A stretch of DNA of 64,000 bases from Cryptomeria japonica (GCF_030272615.1 NC_081407.1:267500575-267564574); one strand, 5' to 3'. Counted from the first letter of the stretch, positions 49,351 to 62,242 are shown. Made by a program: numbers and translations. The notes: generated from the sequence alone by a model not told the origin.

Positions 49351-50887
49351 TGGTATCAAAGCGTAGGAGTCTCACCAAACTTCGAAATAGTGGCATGAAA
49401 ACCTGCTGTCCCTAAGGTTGCGAGTGATCTCGTGATCTGCTGGGCGTGAGCAATAAACTGGGTGAAAGAGGATCCAGGCCAACTTATGCTGAGTCTGGTC
49501 TAGCAATATTCTTTCAAAAACAGTGTGTAGTGTAAAGCTAGGTTGTTCTGATCTCTAGTGTGGTGATTTGATAATGCAGACTTGTGTGTAGGGCATTTGG
49601 ACATAAGATGAGCCATATTTTACAAACAAAAGATGCATTTTCATCCTTGTAAGGGCGTGGAGAAAGATCACATACAGACCTATGCAAGCATATCTGAATG
49701 TGAGATAAGAGGAAAGAATCAAATGGTTCAGGCAAAATCTGGCAAGTTTCAACATTTTGCACTTTTTTACAGGTAAGAGGGATCGATACATACGTCTGCC
49801 CTTACCATTGCTTGTATCAGTGTATGTGTGATGCTTTGAACACAGGTTGAGCTTGGCTTTTAGCTTGAGCAAGCCTAAACACATGATCTGGTTTTAGGAT
49901 TGAGTTTCATTTGCTAGTATTTTTGGTTGCAATATGGTGGATCTTGTCTTATGTCATAGTGAGGCTCTCCTGTATTCCAAAAGTTATAACATCATTGAAT
50001 GTGATAACAAGCTGCATGTGATTAGCTGGTTAGATATCTAGTTTTTGTATCATATAGGTTTCTTGTTAAGCTGTCATTCAGGGAGTTTATATCTTGTGTC
50101 CAGCGGTGTTAGTGTCAGCTTTGTAATTCTATATTTTTTTAATAGTGAGTGGAATTATGAAGGCGGTGGTCAGCGAGCATGCAGAGCAATTGGCAAAAGG
50201 GTGTTCAAGAGAAAACGGTTTCAGAGTTTTTGAAAAGCTTTCTGGACCTCATATTTGTTGTAATAAACTTGAGCAGAGTGTATCCTCATGTAGGGCCCAC
50301 CAGCTGGGCTTTGATTAGCCTTGGCAACAAATTTTATAGTCTGAACAAGAAGGTCCTCAATTCTCTTACAAAGTGCAGAGCTATTTATACGTTGTTAGCA
50401 ACCTATCTCCAATCTGCCTTGCTCATCTCCTAACAGGTCATATGCACTAAGAGCAACCTCTGCAGCAGTAACCTTGGCTTATTTGAGGCTTCACCAGTAG
50501 CTGGGGCTGTCATATATGCGCCCATTGCATGTGACACTTGCCCTAAATTGAGGTGCATGGTCTGACCTATCTTGACTAGAAATGAGAATATCTTTGCACA
50601 ATCTTTGACACAAAGAGACAGAGAGTTGGAAAGTAAAACCAAGTGTCCAACAGAAAGTTGATTTAGTTTGTATTAGATCTCCCATTTTCAACATTGTTTG
50701 AAACTAGACATATGAAACTTCAGTATGAATCATTGTAAGATTATGTTTCAAAGACATTTTGTATATATCTCTTCACTCTCTTCTTAAAAATGTTAATTTT
50801 ATCCCTAAAGTATTCTCTCCTCTGTGATAAATCATTGATCTAAGTGACGCGAAATAGGATAAGATAACATTTTATTTTGATAACACA
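49351..50887. other. Copia leader, no gene recognised
   Basis: About 1.5 kb between primer-binding site and gag start, long for an element with 0.2-kb LTRs. No domain-bearing frame; a separate insertion may be hidden here but no ends were found. Confidence 0.45.
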
Positions 50888-53800
50888 ATGGCAGGCAGTT
50901 CTCCAAAGTTTTTTCTTCCAAATTCTCAGTTGTTGCATGGGAATAATTATTCCGCATGGAAGACCAAACTCAAAACTCAACTTTAGTTTGAAGAAGTTTG
51001 GCATGTAGTTGGTTGTACCACTACATGACATGCAAATGATGCTGATGAGCAAAGAAAATTTGATCAAGCCAAGGAAAAGGCTAAATTGATCATCATGTTG
51101 AGCGTGTCTAATGAAGTTCAACCCTTTATCCGAGACTCGTCCACAACCAAAGATGCATGGGACAAGCTACAACATGAGGCCTGGAATCAAAACTAGATCC
51201 TGAATTTGCAAAGTCAGCTACATAGCCAAAAGATGAAAAATGGAGAACAATTGGAATCCTTTCTCAAAAGGATTGTTGAGTTGAGAGCTTCGCTACAAAC
51301 CTTGGGTGAATCAATTGAGAATTCTTTCTTAGTGCCCATTGTCTTGCAAGAACTACCTTCCAAATACAAAGTGTTTGTGACAGCTTTGAATGTCACAAAA
51401 CAAACACCCAATTTTGAGAAACTAGTGAATCTACTTTAGAAAAAAGAGTCACTAAGCCAAGAACATGGAGAGGAGGATCATGCAATGACCACACACCATT
51501 AAGGCAAGAAGCCAAAGAAGCACTTTGGTGAACCTCCCAAAATTGGTAGTTCATCTCTATCTTAGAAGAAGTGTCCAGTTTGTGAAAGGATTGGACATGA
51601 TGTAAAAAATTGTTGGTACAACTCCTTGGCCAAAGGATAATCCAACAACAAATCACATCAAAAGAAGCCATTTCAAAGTGGCAATACAACAAAGAGAAAC
51701 AACATAGCCATATTGTTGAAGAAGACTCTCAAGAAGAGAGTATGCATTTTCCACCCACACTTGTGAAGATAGTTCACAATCAAATTCTATTTGGTATGTG
51801 GACTTAGGTGCTACAAAACACATGACTAAATGAAAAGAGTGGTTTCTCCCATTGAAACCCCATCATGCCAAATTTTCTCTTGGAGGTGACACAACTTATG
51901 ACATCCAATGTATTGGTGAAATCTCCTTACAATTTGGCATACATCATCGTAGGCTCATGGAAGTCTTATATGTGCCAGGATTTACCAAAAATCTCCTTTT
52001 TGTCAATCAATATCTTGATCACAACTTGAGGATTGAATTTGACAAAAGTGATGATAAAAAGGTATGCCTCATTTGTGATAAGTCTAAAAGTTCAAAGATT
52101 GTTTCAAGTGCTTCTAAAATTGGTAAATGTTTAGGCTTGATACAATTGGCAATAATCAAGCCTTGGTGACTAAGAATAATGATCTTTCCATGTTATGGCA
52201 TTGCTGATTTGGTCATTTTAGCACTGGTTATATGCTTACTCCTAGTAAGAAAGACATGGTAAAAGGGATTCCTTCACTTGAGAAGTCGAGTGCTTTATGT
52301 TCTAATTGTTTTGTTGGAAAACAACATTGAGAACCCTTCCATTGTAGTGAGCATTGTGCAAGCCAACATTTAGTTGGTGCATACCAATTTGTGTGTACTC
52401 ATGGCACCTAGTCACAATGGTTTCAAGTACTTTCATCTTTTTGTTGATGATTACACAAAAAAATGTGGGTATTTTGCTTGCAGACTAAAAATGAAGCCTT
52501 TTCCTACTTTAAAGAGTTTTGCACTCTTGTGGAGAAAGATACAAATCATCATATTCGTGTCCTCTAGTCAGATTGAGAGGGGGAATACACTAGCATAGAA
52601 TTCTCAACCTACTTAAAGGAAAATGGAATTCGTCATCAACATACTACAACATACACACCTTAGCAAAATGGAGTTGTTTAACGGCAATAACCACATCATC
52701 ATGGAGATGGTGTAGCATGCTGAAGGATTCTCATTTGTGACATGCATATTGGATTGAATCTATGCATAAAGTGGTTTATCTTCTAAATTGCACATCAACC
52801 AAAGCACTTGATGACATCACACTAGAAGAAGCCTGGACAAGAGTTAAGCCTTCTATCTCTCATCTTCATGTATTTCATTGCACAACATACATGCACATTC
52901 CTAAGCAACAAAGAAAGAAACTTAATGAAAAATCCTTGAAATGTATTCTTCTTGGCTGTAGTAATGAGTCAAAGGCCTATCGACTTATGGATCCTACCAC
53001 AAAGAAGATATACATCAATAGAGAGGTCATTTTTTATGAGAAGAGTGAGTTAAGTTCTCCCACATCATCACCTGCTCTAGATAGTGCTCCTATTTACAAC
53101 TTGGATTAAAAACATGAGAATTCTGATAATCAAATTGACTCAACAACCACAAATGTCACATGGACTATGTGAAAGTGGTATACTAGTACCATTCATTGTG
53201 CAAAGCTAGATGGAGTCTTAGACGCTTCAAGTTCAAGACCAAGGACTCGCAGCATGGGTCGCTATGAGGTAAATCTAGCAGTGATGAGTTCAGTAGTTGA
53301 TAAATTTGAACCATCTAATTTTTAGGAAGCACTAGAATCAAAGCCTTGGAAGGAGGCTCTGGATGCAAAGTATATGTCCTTAATGTAAAACAAGCCTTGG
53401 GAGCTTGTCGATCTACCACTAGGTAAGAAAGCAATTGAATGTAAATAATCTTCGAGACCAAGTATAAGGAAGATGGCAATATAGATAAGTATAAGGCTAG
53501 ACTTGTAGCTAAGGGTTATGTCTAGAAAGACGGGATTGATTATTAAGAAACATATGCTCCCACAACATAGATTAAAACCATCAAAATGATTTTTGTTTTA
53601 GCTGCACAATTTGGGTGGAAGTTATATCAAATGGATGTATAGATTGCCTTTCTCCATGGAGAGAGGAGGTTTATATGACGCAATTAGAGGGATATGTTGC
53701 ACTTGATAAAGTCTCGAACAAGCTCCTAGAGCTTGGTATATCAGAATTAATGAGCATTTGCTACGACATGAATTTAGTAGGCATCCATATGATCCAAAGC

Positions 53801-54591
53801 TCTACCTCAAGGAACAAGAGGGGGGAGATTGTGATAAGCAATGTGTATGTTAATGGCCTAGTTATCGTAGGCAGCTCAAAAATAGTGGTTGAGACAACCA
53901 AGAATGATCTCAAGAGGGCATTTGATATGACAAATTTTGGGCTATTATACTATTGTCTTGGCTTAAAGTTATGGCAAACTAATCACCATATCTTTGTATC
54001 TCAAAGAAAATATGACTAGACATTGCTTGAAAAGTTTAGAAAGATGGATTCCAAACCCATGTCTACACATGTGGAATCAAGACTGCAGTTATCTATTTCT
54101 AATCCATCTCTCTAGGTAAATTCAACTTTGTATCGACAGATGATTGGAGGTTTGATTTGTTGTACACTAGACTAGATATCAATTTTACTGTTAATTATCT
54201 TTCACAATTCATGCAAGAACCAAAGATGTCATTTGAAAGCAACAAAGATGGTACTAAGGTATATCCATGCTACAATGAATCATGGTTTGGAATATAAAAA
54301 GAGTGATCAATTCTTCTTGACAGGTTACACAAATACAGATTACGTAGGTTTTGTTGATGAAAAGAAATCCACATATGGATTTATTTTCTTCTTAGGATAG
54401 GTCCTACTTCTTGGGGAATTAAGAAGCAAGCAACAATTGCTCATTCTTCAATAGAAGAAAAATATTGTGCAGCACTTTGTGAAACAATTTGGCTATGTCG
54501 CATACAAGAAAGGTTTGGAGTATCAATCCACAATTATCTATTGTGACAATCACCTGTTTTCAAGCTTGTTTGTAACCCAGTATTTTATGAA
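50888..54591 (+). pseudogene. Copia gag-pol remnant
   Basis: Gag starts MAGSSPKFFLPNSQLLHGNNY at 50888 and continues through SQKMKNGEQLESFLKRI (51206-51439) to a knuckle CPVCERIGHDVKNC near 51568-51609. Integrase is visible at 52380-52760 (FLFVDDYTKK..., an LQSD.EGEYTS piece with a stop, TP.QNGVV) and 52762-53109 (PSISHLHVFHCTTYMHIP, GCSNESKAYRLMDP). RT is at 53400-54100; its active site reads NVYVNGLVIVG where YVDD is expected, so both catalytic Asp are gone. RNase H starts near 54300 and is cut at 54591. Numerous stops and frameshifts; non-functional. Confidence 0.88.
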
Positions 54592-55865
54592 CAAACTGTA
54601 AAGCGGAAAATCGCTGTCGAACCCTAGTTGGTCTCCCCTCTTCTAACTCCGAGGAGAGAGAAGGGAGGTTCGCTAGGATTCGATGGGTTTTCACTTAGGG
54701 GGAAGACTTTACATTCAAAAGAGGGGTTGAAACTCATAAGATCCAATCCCACACAATGTAAGATTGGATGCTAAATGAATTTCAAGGGTTAGGAAAGCAA
54801 GGCTACCCTCTTTTGTAAAGAATGTTGTTAAGGAAATTAAGCTAAGAATACATAGAAAGTCATAAAGATTCGCTTATAAACTGAGTTCGGGTTATAGGAT
54901 GAAGCTGCGGACCTGGAATTAGCAGTAGAATGTCGATACGGCGCTGTCCTGCAAATTTGAGAAAAAGTTGTCGGGACGATGGCGCCCGACGCCACGGTCC
55001 TCCGAAAAATCCGCGAAACGAAGGGGGATCGGTTCGTCTCTGCACAAGGATTCCAGATCTTCAATCTCAGCCGCGTACCTGCAACCTACACACAGAAAAG
55101 CGAAGACGATGGGGGGTTAGGGATTAGGGGTTTGCCTTTAGGTCAAACCCCGGTTTTGGAATTAACCAAGAAATGAGCAAGAGCTGTAAATGTAAATGAC
55201 TGTAATGTAAAACAAGTACTAATACCTTGTTCTAAGGATGTTGGTATCCTTATGTGCGAAGGTTTAGATGTTGTATGTTGTAGTATGTAGCATGTAATAA
55301 GTGATCTCCTCTTCAATGGTTGAATCCTTGACTTGAATGCAACACTTAGCCTTGAATGGAGACTTGAAATGATCAATTGCTTGAATGCTTGAATGCTTGA
55401 GTATAGTTTCCACGCTTTGTACACCTATCCTCCTCATGCCAAATGAGAGAGAAAAATGTCATTTATATACTTGTCAATTAGGGCTGATAGACTGATTTTC
55501 CCGACCTTAGGCCGACCAGGGAAGTATATTTCCAAATTGCAATCAAAAAGACCCGATATCACTTAGGAAACCGGGCCCAAAATAGGACCCAGGGACCAGG
55601 GCGCTGGGCGCCATGGTCCTGGAGGACCAGGGCGCTGGGCGCTGGGCGCCCTGGTCCTGAGGGACCAGGGCGCTGGGCGCTCTGGTCCCACCTCCGGGAC
55701 AGCGGGGTGCAAAGGAGGTTCAGGCCAGGGTGCATGAAAAATGCAGTTTTTAGTGTCGTGAGCAAGTTTTGGGGTCTCCATTCAGGTTGTGTGTTGCGTC
55801 GCCATCGTGAAGACCGAAATGCAGTCGAAATTGCAAGTGTCGCAATTTTAGGACGCTACACAAAC
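54592..55865 (+). mobile_element. Solo LTR with CAAAC target duplication, inside the Copia RNase H
   Basis: LTR 54597-55860 begins TGTAAAGCGGAAAATCG and ends AGGACGCTACA; CAAAC flanks it (54592-54596 and 55861-55865). Host Copia RNase H reading stops at VCNPVFYEQT and resumes as KHIEVDCHFIREY immediately after, so the insertion point is exact. The same family provides 1-301 on the minus strand. Short frames inside (54837-55176 and 55559-55781) are in GC-rich LTR sequence and are not genes. Confidence 0.92.
55593..55688. repeat. GC-rich hairpin-forming minisatellite in the solo LTR
   Basis: GGACCAGGGCGCTGGGCGC occurs three times (about 55593, 55624 and 55662). Each copy is followed by a C.TGGTCC sequence that is its inverted counterpart, so each unit can fold on itself. 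Confidence 0.85.
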
Positions 55866-56033
55866 TAAGCATATTGAAGTTGATTGCCACTTTATACGAG
55901 AATATGTTTAGCAAAACAATATTCTTTTCCAATTTTTCCCTACTCAAGAACGACGTGTTGACATCTTCACCAAACCTCTTGAAAGTGTGAACTTTGATAC
56001 TTTTCAGAATTCTCTTATCAATACTTTAAAATA
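55861..56033 (+). pseudogene. Copia pol C terminus after the solo LTR
   Basis: Reads KHIEVDCHFIREY, a stop, then QNNILFQFFPTQERRVDIFTKPLESVNF and two stops at about 56028-56033, the normal end of Copia RNase H. The 3' LTR begins 20 bases later. Confidence 0.85.
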
Positions 56034-56053
56034 ATGATGTAATAAGGGGGGAA

Positions 56054-56234
56054 TGTTGGATATTCCATCATTTACCTATAATGTTTGTTTAATTTGGTAT
56101 GGTTAGTCTATTTAGATACTATTTGTTATTTGTTAGTTTCATGTGGAACATGTAAGTCCAAATTCATAACTATTTTATAGCTATATATACTCGTTTATGT
56201 AATACTACTTTTATGCTTGAAAGTCCATTCTCTA
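56054..56234 (+). repeat. 3' LTR of the decayed Copia
   Basis: Starts TGTTGGATATTCC after AAGGGGGGAA and is followed by TATAC (56235-56239). Roughly 85% identical to the 5' LTR by eye, apart from indels, so the insertion is old. Confidence 0.85.
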
Positions 56235-56570
56235 TATACTAGCATTCCCTTATTTCTTGCATCACCCTCCATAAACAACCTCGGTACCTTGCCCTTCTCA
56301 GCTAGGGTTATTTTTTCAAATATTTTTCCTCCCGATCCACCTATGCACAAAAGATAACCATAAACTATCGTCTAGCTACCTCTATAATCAAACTCTACTT
56401 CCACATAAACTTTTTTTTCTAGTCTTTGTTTATGGCAGTCACAAATTGCAAAAGGAGCATTTTAAGATTGAATAGACCTTTTGTGTAAGTTTTTAGAATA
56501 GCAAATGGAATATTTGAAGTTTTGAACCCACACTACTTGGAACACTCCCACACCTAGAAGAACCTTTAGT
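56235..56570 (-). pseudogene. Possible N-terminal piece of the hAT transposase
   Basis: The minus strand reads GKVPRLFMEGDARNKGMLV in front of the Copia insertion point and, further upstream, FKTSNIPFAILKTYTKGLFN. The position is where a BED-finger and linker should lie relative to the DUF659 relic at 47600-49149, but the zinc-binding residues cannot be shown. Placement rests mainly on the Copia target site. Confidence 0.35.
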
Positions 56571-57363
56571 ACCTATATGGATTCTTTGTTGAATCTCAAT
56601 TTCTTCACCTTCACTACCTAAATGCTGCTCTATTGTTTTCTTTTACTAAAAACAGAACTGCAAGTGTGAACATAAAACAAACAAAAAGGGAAAAATTAGT
56701 ATTTGAAATTTTGAAAAAAATTCAAAAAAATTCAAAAGGATTTGTGCAAATAAACAATGGATAATAAACTTTTTCAAATGATGTTGTTTTTTATTTTTAT
56801 GCTCTCGTCTTCTTCATACTACTATTATTTTCTCAGTCCCACTACTGCTCTCTTCCTTCATCTTCTTCTCACAAAATGAAAAATGGAAAAAGGATGGAGT
56901 TTTTTGTTGTAGGTGTTTAACCCTTTCAATTTCATTTGTGTGCAAAATTCGGGAAATTATTAGTCGTATTCAAGTAAGAACACAGCAAGCCAATAAGCTT
57001 AACCAAAGACAAGAATTCCAAAGCATCAATATAGATACATTGGATTGTTTATTCACAGATTCTGATATCACTTTTTATATATACTAAACCAAATATTTGG
57101 ATAGAAAGCAGATAGACAGGTTCAAGACCTACGATTAATCTTAGCAATATTGGTAGAACCTGTCATGTCTGTAATAAATAAATCGTCTAACAAAGGCTTC
57201 TCAACATTTAAAGTCTTTTTCACCCTACCGCTGGCTCTTCTCATTCTAAGTCTCTCTCTAGATATGCCTTTTATGCTTTATTTTTCAAAATTCTGCTAGT
57301 ACACAATCACTAAGTCTGAACATTAATAGAGTTATAATACTACGTTTACTATAATATCTACTC
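56571..57363. other. No gene recognised
   Basis: AT-rich sequence up to the young Copia insertion at 57364. Its continuation is at 62459. Confidence 0.5.
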
Positions 57364-57368
57364 ATAAT

Positions 57369-57568
57369 TATTACGCAAGTAATTGGTAAAAAATTGGATG
57401 ATATTAACAATGAGCAAACACTCAATAAATAGGATTACAAAGAATTACAAGAGGGCAAGTTTCTAAAAAGAAACTACCAATAAGATCGAGCAAGATCTTA
57501 TTAAGATATTTACACTAAGTTTACAATATTGAGCATTAATAATAAAATAATAAAGTATTATTCTAATA
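57369..57568 (-). repeat. 3' LTR of the young Copia
   Basis: 200 bp. The first bases on the sense strand (TATTAG) contain the probable gag-pol stop codon TAG at 57565-57563. Confidence 0.95.
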
Positions 57569-60500
57569 CCCTCCCTTAATGCTCAATCTATCAACTACAC
57601 CAATAAACCCCCTGAATTTTACAAACTTATCTGGAGTGGGGTTTGGTGAAAATATCTGCTGACTGCTCCGAGGTAGGAACATATAGCAACTGAATGGATC
57701 CGTCTTCAACCAACTGTCGAATGTAGTGACAATGAAGTTCTATATGTTTGGTTCTTTCATGGAAGACTAGATTATTGGCAAGTTTGAGAACTCCCTGATT
57801 GTCCGAAAACAAGGGAGTCGGACCTACTTGAGATATTTGCATATCTCGAAGCATCTGGCGAAGCCAAACCACCTCACAAGCTACCTTAACGGCTCCTCTA
57901 TACTCTGCTTCTCTCGAAGAGAGAGCCACTGCCTACTGCTTCTTACTAGTCCAGGTGACTGCATCAGATCCCAAATCGAACACATATCTAGAGGTTGATT
58001 TCCTGTCATCAACTGAGCCTGCCCAATCTGAATCTGTGAACCCACTGAGTCTAGGATCATCACTCCTAGTGTAAAGAAGTCCATAATCCGAGGTGCCTTT
58101 CACATAGCGCAGGACACGCTTCGCTGCTACCCAATGATCAGCCCTGGGGGGCGTCATGAAGCGTGAGATGTAGCTCACTGCAAAACTGAAGTCAGGTCTA
58201 GTGGCAGTAAGATAGATGAGACTGCCCACTAGTTGCCTGAATTGTGTTTCATCTACAAGAGGAGAATCAAACTTGGCTGACAATTTCAGACCAGTCTCCA
58301 TTGGTGTGGAAGCAGGTTTGCAGTCCTGCATTCGAAACCTGTCAAGCAAGCTTCTGGCATACTTAGACTGAGAAAGGAAGATGCTGCTATCAGTCTGCCA
58401 AACCTCAACACCCAAACAATAATGAAGAAGTCCTAAATTTGTCATATCAAAAGTGCTACACAAATCCTGTTTGATTTCTGAAATCAAATGTGCTGAATTC
58501 CCAGTAATGATCAAGTCATCCACATAGACAACAAGAAAGAGAATATCATTACTAGAGTGTTTGATATACAGATTACTGTCTGAAGGACTACACTGAAAGC
58601 CATGAGCAACCAAGTACTGATCATTTTTTGTGTACCATGCTCGAGGAACCTGTTTAAGTCCATAGAGTGCTTTCCGGAGTCTACACACTTGCAGTTCTGA
58701 ACCGACAATCTTGAAACCAGGAGGTTGCGTCATGTAGACTTCTTCCTGCAATTCACCATTGAGGAAGGCACTCTTCACGTCCATCTGATGGACTTTCCAA
58801 CCATACTGAGCTGCAATGGCGAGAAGAAGACGAATAGTACTCATCTTAGCAGTAGGAGCAAAAGTCTCCTCATAGTCAATGCCTTCTCGCTGTGTGAATC
58901 CTCGAGCAACTAATCTGGCCTTATATTTATCTAAGGTACCATCTGCATGATACTTGACCTTATATACCCATTTACAACTAATGGGTTTCTTCCCTGGAGG
59001 AAGATGTGAAAGAACCTAGGTGTGATTCTTCTGAAGACTTTGGAACTCAGCATCCATTGCCTGTTCCCACTCTGGAATCCCTTTGGCCTCTACATATGTT
59101 TGAGGCTCATAGATACTGTGGATGTTAGCCATAAGAGAAAAATTAACTGTGTTTTGTTGTTTGCCCTTATTTCTAGAAGCTCTACCCTCAATGAGCTCAT
59201 CAGGACGAAGATCACTAATGGTCTTAGCCCACCATTTAGGCCGAAGAGTAGATGTGCCAACATCAAGATCAGGAGGAATAATTGGAAGAGGAAACGGATT
59301 AGGATCAGGAGGAGGAGGAAGATGAGCATCTTTTGGAGGAAACTCAGGTAGTGCATCATCAAATACAGAATCTGCATCATCCCTCCCATCAGGTGAACCG
59401 AATGGAAGACAGATACCTAAGTTAGAAGCCTTCAAAGGCTGATCCTCAGAATGCTGCTGAGACGAGGAAAGCTGAAATGGTCCTCGTTCTTCATCAAAGA
59501 CAACATCACGACTGAATATAAGATGATCAGAGTACATCAATCAGTCAGTAAGCCTTATGGTTGTCACTATACCCTGTAAACATGAGCTTCTGACTCTTGG
59601 AGTCCAACTTAGTGCGCTTGGCATCAAGAATCAACACAAAAGCTAAAGAGCCAAAAACTTTCAAATGGTTGATCCGAGGTTTGCGACCAGACCATGCTTC
59701 CTCAGGAGTCTTATTTTTAACAGCATGAGTGGGTGACCTATTAAGAAGATAGACTGTTGTGAACACTGCTTCTGCCCAATATTTCTTAGGAACGTTTCTA
59801 TGTTCCATCATAGACCTAGCCATTTTTGTAATGGTGCGGTTACAATGTTCTACAATGCCGTTTTGCTGAGGGGTGTATGGTGTGGTTAACTGACGTTTGA
59901 TGCCATGTGTATCATAGAAAGTAGAGAAAGCAGAAGAACAAAACTCCCCCCCATTATCAGACCTAAGAGTAATAATAGAAGAACTAGACTCTTTTTCTAC
60001 TAAGGCCTTAAATTTCTGAAATACAATAAACACATTTGATTTGTGCTTAAGGAAATACACCCACATTTTACGACTGAAATCATCAACAAAAAGCAAGAAA
60101 TACCTGCACCCAGTAACAAAAGTAGTATTCATAGGACCACATACATCAACGTGGACCAGCTGCAGTACCTTAGAGGCTCGCCATGAGTCACCATCCTTGA
60201 ACGGTGTCTGGTGCTGTTTCCCAGCCTGGCAAGCTTCACAAATGCAATGATTCCGAGTCTGAATATCAAGGAGACCATGTACTAAGTCTTCCCGAACAAG
60301 TTGTGCAAGATAGTGAATGTTCAGGTGACCATATCGCTGATGCCAGAGACTGCTGATAGATGAAAATTTAGCTGCGAAGGCATGCTCAAGAGAATCACCT
60401 GTATCCACAAATCTATATAGACCATGATCCTCAATGCCAACAGCTACAGTAGTGCTAGAAGCACGATCAACAATCGAACACTTATGTGTACTGAAAATGA

Positions 60501-61665
60501 CATCCAGCTGAGGAGAATGCCGCATAATTTGACTAACAGAAAGGAGGTTAAGTTCCATACCAGGAACATAGTACACATTGAGGAATATGAGATTCCTCCC
60601 TCCAGATTGGATCTGAACGTTGCCCTTGCTGACAACAGTGTACTCTTCACCACCTCCAAAAATAACTGAATCAGTGTAGGGGGAGAACTCAACAAACCAG
60701 TCACGCCTGTGAGTGAAATGACGAGAAGCACCAGAATCAATGTACCAAGCAGAAGACTTCACATGATCTGCAGGTCTTTTAGCCATGAAGGCATAAAAGG
60801 CAAATTCTTTCTGCTCTGTGTGCTCAACAACATTGGCTTTAGGCTGAGACCCTCCCTGCTTCCGCTGCTCGAAAGCCAATCTGGTACGGCAATCTTTGAT
60901 CATATGACCAAATTTGTGACAGTAATTGCATTGCACCTTCTTTTTCTTGAAACCATCCTGAGACTGAGAAGAGCCCTTCTGCTGAAAGGACTGGGATGAC
61001 TGGGATTTGCCTTTATCCTTGTGAAAGGATTTGGCAGCAAAGGCATGTTCTGAAGAGGCTGAAGTAGCACCGCTACCAAACTGTTGTTTCCAACGATCCT
61101 GCTGCAGAAGTTTGGTGCATAACTCTAGAAATTTCAGATCAACATTAGTAGAAGTAATGTTGAGAGTCTCTATAAAGTGCTCATACGGTTTTGGTAGATT
61201 TTTCAGAGTAATGACTACCATATCCTCTTCCTCCATGTGCTGACCAATAGCTTCGAGTTGATCTCGAATGTCCTTAATCTTTGTAAGATGCTCCTGTAAG
61301 GACATGCGTTCATCCATCATAATGGAGAACAACTGATTCTTCAGAAAAAAGGCTCAACTCTTGTCGGACGTCTCATGCAACTCCTTCAGATGCTTCCAGA
61401 TATCTGCAGCTGACTTGCCGGAAGGAATCTGAGGTAGCTGGTCATCTATAATAGAGAGCTTGAGAAGCATAACAGCTTCTCGATTACGGTCATCAAACTT
61501 GTCCTGGTCAGCTCCAGGTGTTTGAGGACGGGACTCTGTGCCCAAAACAAGATTATCCAGGCGGCAATATTCAAAAATAGTCAGCATGCGTTGCTTCCAG
61601 GTGTTATAATTTGTCCCATTAAATCGCTGACTGCCTTCCAACATCAAGTTGGTCAATGACGCCAT
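57563..61665 (-). pseudogene. Copia gag-pol polyprotein, almost complete but interrupted
   Basis: Gag starts at Met 61665 (MASLTNLMLEGSQRFNGTNY). The knuckle is CNYCHKFGHMIKDC; protease has YIDSGASRHFT; integrase has the HHCC region (WHQRYGHLN...CEACQAGK), VHVDVCGPM, LRSDNGGEF and PQQNGIVEH, so the DDE residues are present. RT (to 57933) has KVHQMDVKSAFLNGELQEEVYM and VYVDDLIITG; RNase H has DSDWAGSVDDRKSTS, SSREAEYRGA and DNQGVLKLANN. Lesions: TGA near 61355, TGA plus frameshift near 59530-59547, TAG at about 59013-59015, TAG at 57930-57932, and one extra base near 57630 that hides the last 20 residues. All catalytic motifs look intact, so the copy was active until recently. Restored sequence is deliberately not given. 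Confidence 0.93.
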
Positions 61666-62242
61666 CTTGCACGTTCCCCAATGCACAGAAAACGAAAAAA
61701 ACTGAGAAGAGGCGCTGGCACAGAATTCAAAAATTTTGAATCCCATTGCAGAAACAGAGGCAGATGTAGGTACAAACTTCAAAAAATGAAGTATGGCTGG
61801 CACAAATTTCAAGAAAAAAATTCCCGCTGACCTAGAAAAATATGAAGACAACCTAGAAATTCTTGTGAAAAACTTAGAAGGAATCTGCTAAAATTCTGAC
61901 GACGACCCAGTTGAGATCTCGAAAAACCCACCACGAATCTGTGCTCAGAAAAAAATTTCGACTGAATCTGGAGGGCCAAAACCCTAGCCGAAAATGCAGA
62001 TTTCCGTGCAAAAATGGCAGAAAAAAAATCTGCAGGCGGGAAAAAAACGCGTCGCGTGGTTGCGCGAAATGCAGGAGAGACGGGTCGTGGGAGAGGGCAG
62101 AAAATAGCGAGAAAACCCTAGTAGTTGCAGCCAAAACGAATTGCCAAAGTAGCAATTTCGAATAAACAAATAAATTTTTCAAAAAAACTGTTAAAAATTC
62201 GTCACGAATTTTTAATTGAAAAATTATTTTCGAAAATAACTT
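61666..62242 (-). other. Untranslated leader of the young Copia
   Basis: About 0.58 kb between primer-binding site and gag Met. An in-frame ATG at 61851 would add 62 residues without Copia similarity, so Met 61665 is preferred. Confidence 0.75.

Larger units (their letters stand above)
49145..56239 (+). mobile_element. Decayed Copia element inserted in the hAT relic
   Basis: LTRs of about 0.2 kb lie at 49150-49350 and 56054-56234, both starting TGTTGGATATTCCATCATTTAC. TATAC flanks the element (49145-49149 and 56235-56239; the last few LTR bases are uncertain). A primer-binding site follows the 5' LTR at 49351 (TGGTATCAAAGC, one mismatch to the usual form) and a polypurine tract (AATAAGGGGGGAA) precedes the 3' LTR. 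The interior carries gag, integrase, RT and RNase H remnants with dozens of lesions. A solo LTR (54597-55860) sits inside the RNase H. Confidence 0.88.

Noticed and set aside
54837-55781. Several 60-93 codon frames in the solo LTR
   Set aside because: LTR sequence; the Pro/Gly-rich ones come from the GC-rich minisatellite.
58725-61243. Plus-strand frames opposite the young Copia
   Set aside because: Antisense shadows of gag-pol, with no features of their own.
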